DNA of 64,000 nucleotides. It comes from Flavilitoribacter sp020436695. GTDB lineage: Bacteria; Bacteroidota; Bacteroidia; Chitinophagales; Saprospiraceae. The stretch is taken from the NCBI GenBank assembly GCA_041392665.1, contig JAWKLQ010000002.1:1-64000 (forward strand), in the 5' to 3' direction. Numbering within the stretch: position 1 is the first letter of the stretch; each line of letters begins with the position of its first letter. The position numbers were made by a program, and so were the translations under genes. Of this stretch, positions 63,092 to 64,000 are shown one piece after another. The notes under the pieces were generated by a model. It saw nothing but the letters and a program-made list of their open reading frames with translations. It ran no database searches and was not told where the DNA came from.

Positions 63092-63303
63092 CTTATCGGG
63101 TTTGGTGTTGACTTTGTAAAGTAACAATTGCCTTTCAGCTAAACAAGTATTCGCGCTCCGGCGTTAATCCACTAGTAAGCTTGTACGTCAACTGATTGAT
63201 TTACTCCCACTAGCCCTCAATTTGTCTGCCACGGATTTCCGGAATTTACACCATTATTCATGCCCCCGGCATCTTAAATCTAAAGCGTTTTCACCCGAAA
63301 AAA

Positions 63304-64000
63304 ATGAACAGACCTATTCTATCTTTCCCAAACCAATGGCACTGGTATTCCATTATTGCACTATTCTTTGCACTATCTTTTTTCCAATCCTGCACAAAGG
63401 ATGCAGCGTCCAACGCATCCGGTGAGCCACTTATACAAACTCCCAGGGAGGCCTATTTTTCTGCCCTCGACTCCAACGGTCTGGCCAATACCCAAATGGC
63501 CAAAGCCTGGCAAGAGGCGGGAATCAGTTCCCTATCCGACAGCGTGCTGGTGGATGCTCCATTTCAGGAAACCGGTTATTTCCGGGCCGAGGAACCGGCT
63601 GCGCATGTCTATCGTATGCAGTTGCTCGAAGGAGAATTACTGCAAATGGGACTAACTACGATGCCGGACAGTATCCTGTTCTTTCTGGATCTGTTTCGGA
63701 TAGAGGCCACCGACAGTACCACCCACTACCGTCATCTTTTTAATGCCGAGAACTACCAAACCGACAGTCTTAGCTACGAAGTAACAGAAGCAGGTATTTA
63801 TCTGCTCCGTATCCAGCCGGAATTGTTAGCCACCTGCCGCTATACGCTTCAGTTGATCGTACAACCGGTCTATGGTATGTTTCCGGTAAGCGGCAAGGGA
63901 AACCGTGACATCTGGAGTTTTTGGGGCGATCCGCGCGACGGCGGCAGGCGCTCCCACCAGGGCATAGACATCTTCGCCCGTCGCGGTACCCCCGTCGTGG
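63304..64000 (+). CDS. M23-family (LytM) peptidase, N-terminal part, cut by the right edge
   Basis: From ATG 63304 the frame is open to the end of the window (232 codons seen). A signal with lipobox-like 'LSFFQSCTKDA' comes first, then about 180 residues of beta-rich region with 'EAYFSALDSNGLANTQMAKA' and 'YTLQLIVQPVYGMFPVSGKG'. The last residues are 'FWGDPRDGGRRSHQGIDIFA' then 'RRGTPVV', which is the start of the M23 Zn-peptidase core (zinc-ligand His in SHQGIDI, Asp five residues later). Such enzymes cut peptidoglycan crosslinks or act in envelope remodelling. The remainder lies to the right of the window. Confidence 0.88.
   Translation, partial: MNRPILSFPNQWHWYSIIALFFALSFFQSCTKDAASNASGEPLIQTPREAYFSALDSNGLANTQMAKAWQEAGISSLSDSVLVDAPFQETGYFRAEEPAAHVYRMQLLEGELLQMGLTTMPDSILFFLDLFRIEATDSTTHYRHLFNAENYQTDSLSYEVTEAGIYLLRIQPELLATCRYTLQLIVQPVYGMFPVSGKGNRDIWSFWGDPRDGGRRSHQGIDIFARRGTPVV

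Noticed and set aside
1..64000. tRNA or rRNA genes
   Set aside because: Scanned by eye for T-arm GTTCRA-type motifs with flanking stems and for conserved rRNA stretches; none convincing was found. A covariance-model search would be decisive.

Overview
The window reads as a chromosomal piece of a Bacteroidota bacterium, most likely of the Saprospiria (Lewinella/Haliscomenobacter-like) type. The evidence is a SusC/SusD pair, a one-protein hybrid two-component regulator, a type IX secretion (T9SS) sorting domain, short lipoproteins, an ASPIC/UnbV repeat protein and weak Shine-Dalgarno sites. A bromoperoxidase-type vanadium haloperoxidase hints at a marine setting (inference). No rRNA, tRNA or CRISPR array was seen.

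Layout. 1-9.3 kb (+): an operon with no signal peptides. It holds the end of an unrecognised protein, two paralogues with swapped C-termini (phage tail-collar versus FISUMP/C-type-lectin-like), a double glycosyltransferase with a TPR-like middle, and two collagen-like Gly-rich paralogues, the second broken by one extra G. 9.5-11 kb (-): a secreted protein with an S74 chaperone domain and a T9SS tail. 11.5-17.5 kb (-): a probable RiPP operon with a short precursor, a radical SAM/SPASM enzyme, a B12-binding radical SAM enzyme, a Cys-motif protein and a HEXXH protein. The precursor's His-Gly-Asp-rich core lies in a different frame from its leader, so ORF calling misses it. 17.8-24.7 kb (-): haloperoxidase, NarL/LuxR-type response regulator, TPR histidine kinase and trypsin-like protease. 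The two promoter regions of this block each carry a tandem pair of TAC-N8-GTA boxes.

25-35.8 kb: an SDR oxidoreductase, a phosphonatase-like HAD hydrolase with a phosphonate-associated alcohol dehydrogenase, two PA14-tailed phosphoesterases (one frameshifted), a 1101-aa ASPIC/UnbV protein and a small lipoprotein. 36-42.3 kb: SusD and SusC opposite an XRE-cupin regulator, and a thioredoxin-like protein. 42.5-53 kb: mostly small or unknown genes on the minus strand, including two gene wrecks, a class-C beta-lactamase-fold hydrolase, a HExxH protein and two related helical-repeat proteins of unknown function. 53.6-64 kb: the hybrid regulator opposite a beta-helix lipoprotein, a 143-bp MITE with a 9-bp target duplication just ahead of an SGNH hydrolase, a DMT transporter, a cyclase-family protein and the start of an M23 peptidase cut by the right edge.

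Intergenic DNA is rich in short inverted or tandem 7-8-mer repeats. At least three apparent single-base indels lie in or beside short G/C runs, so sequencing error must be weighed against real gene decay.
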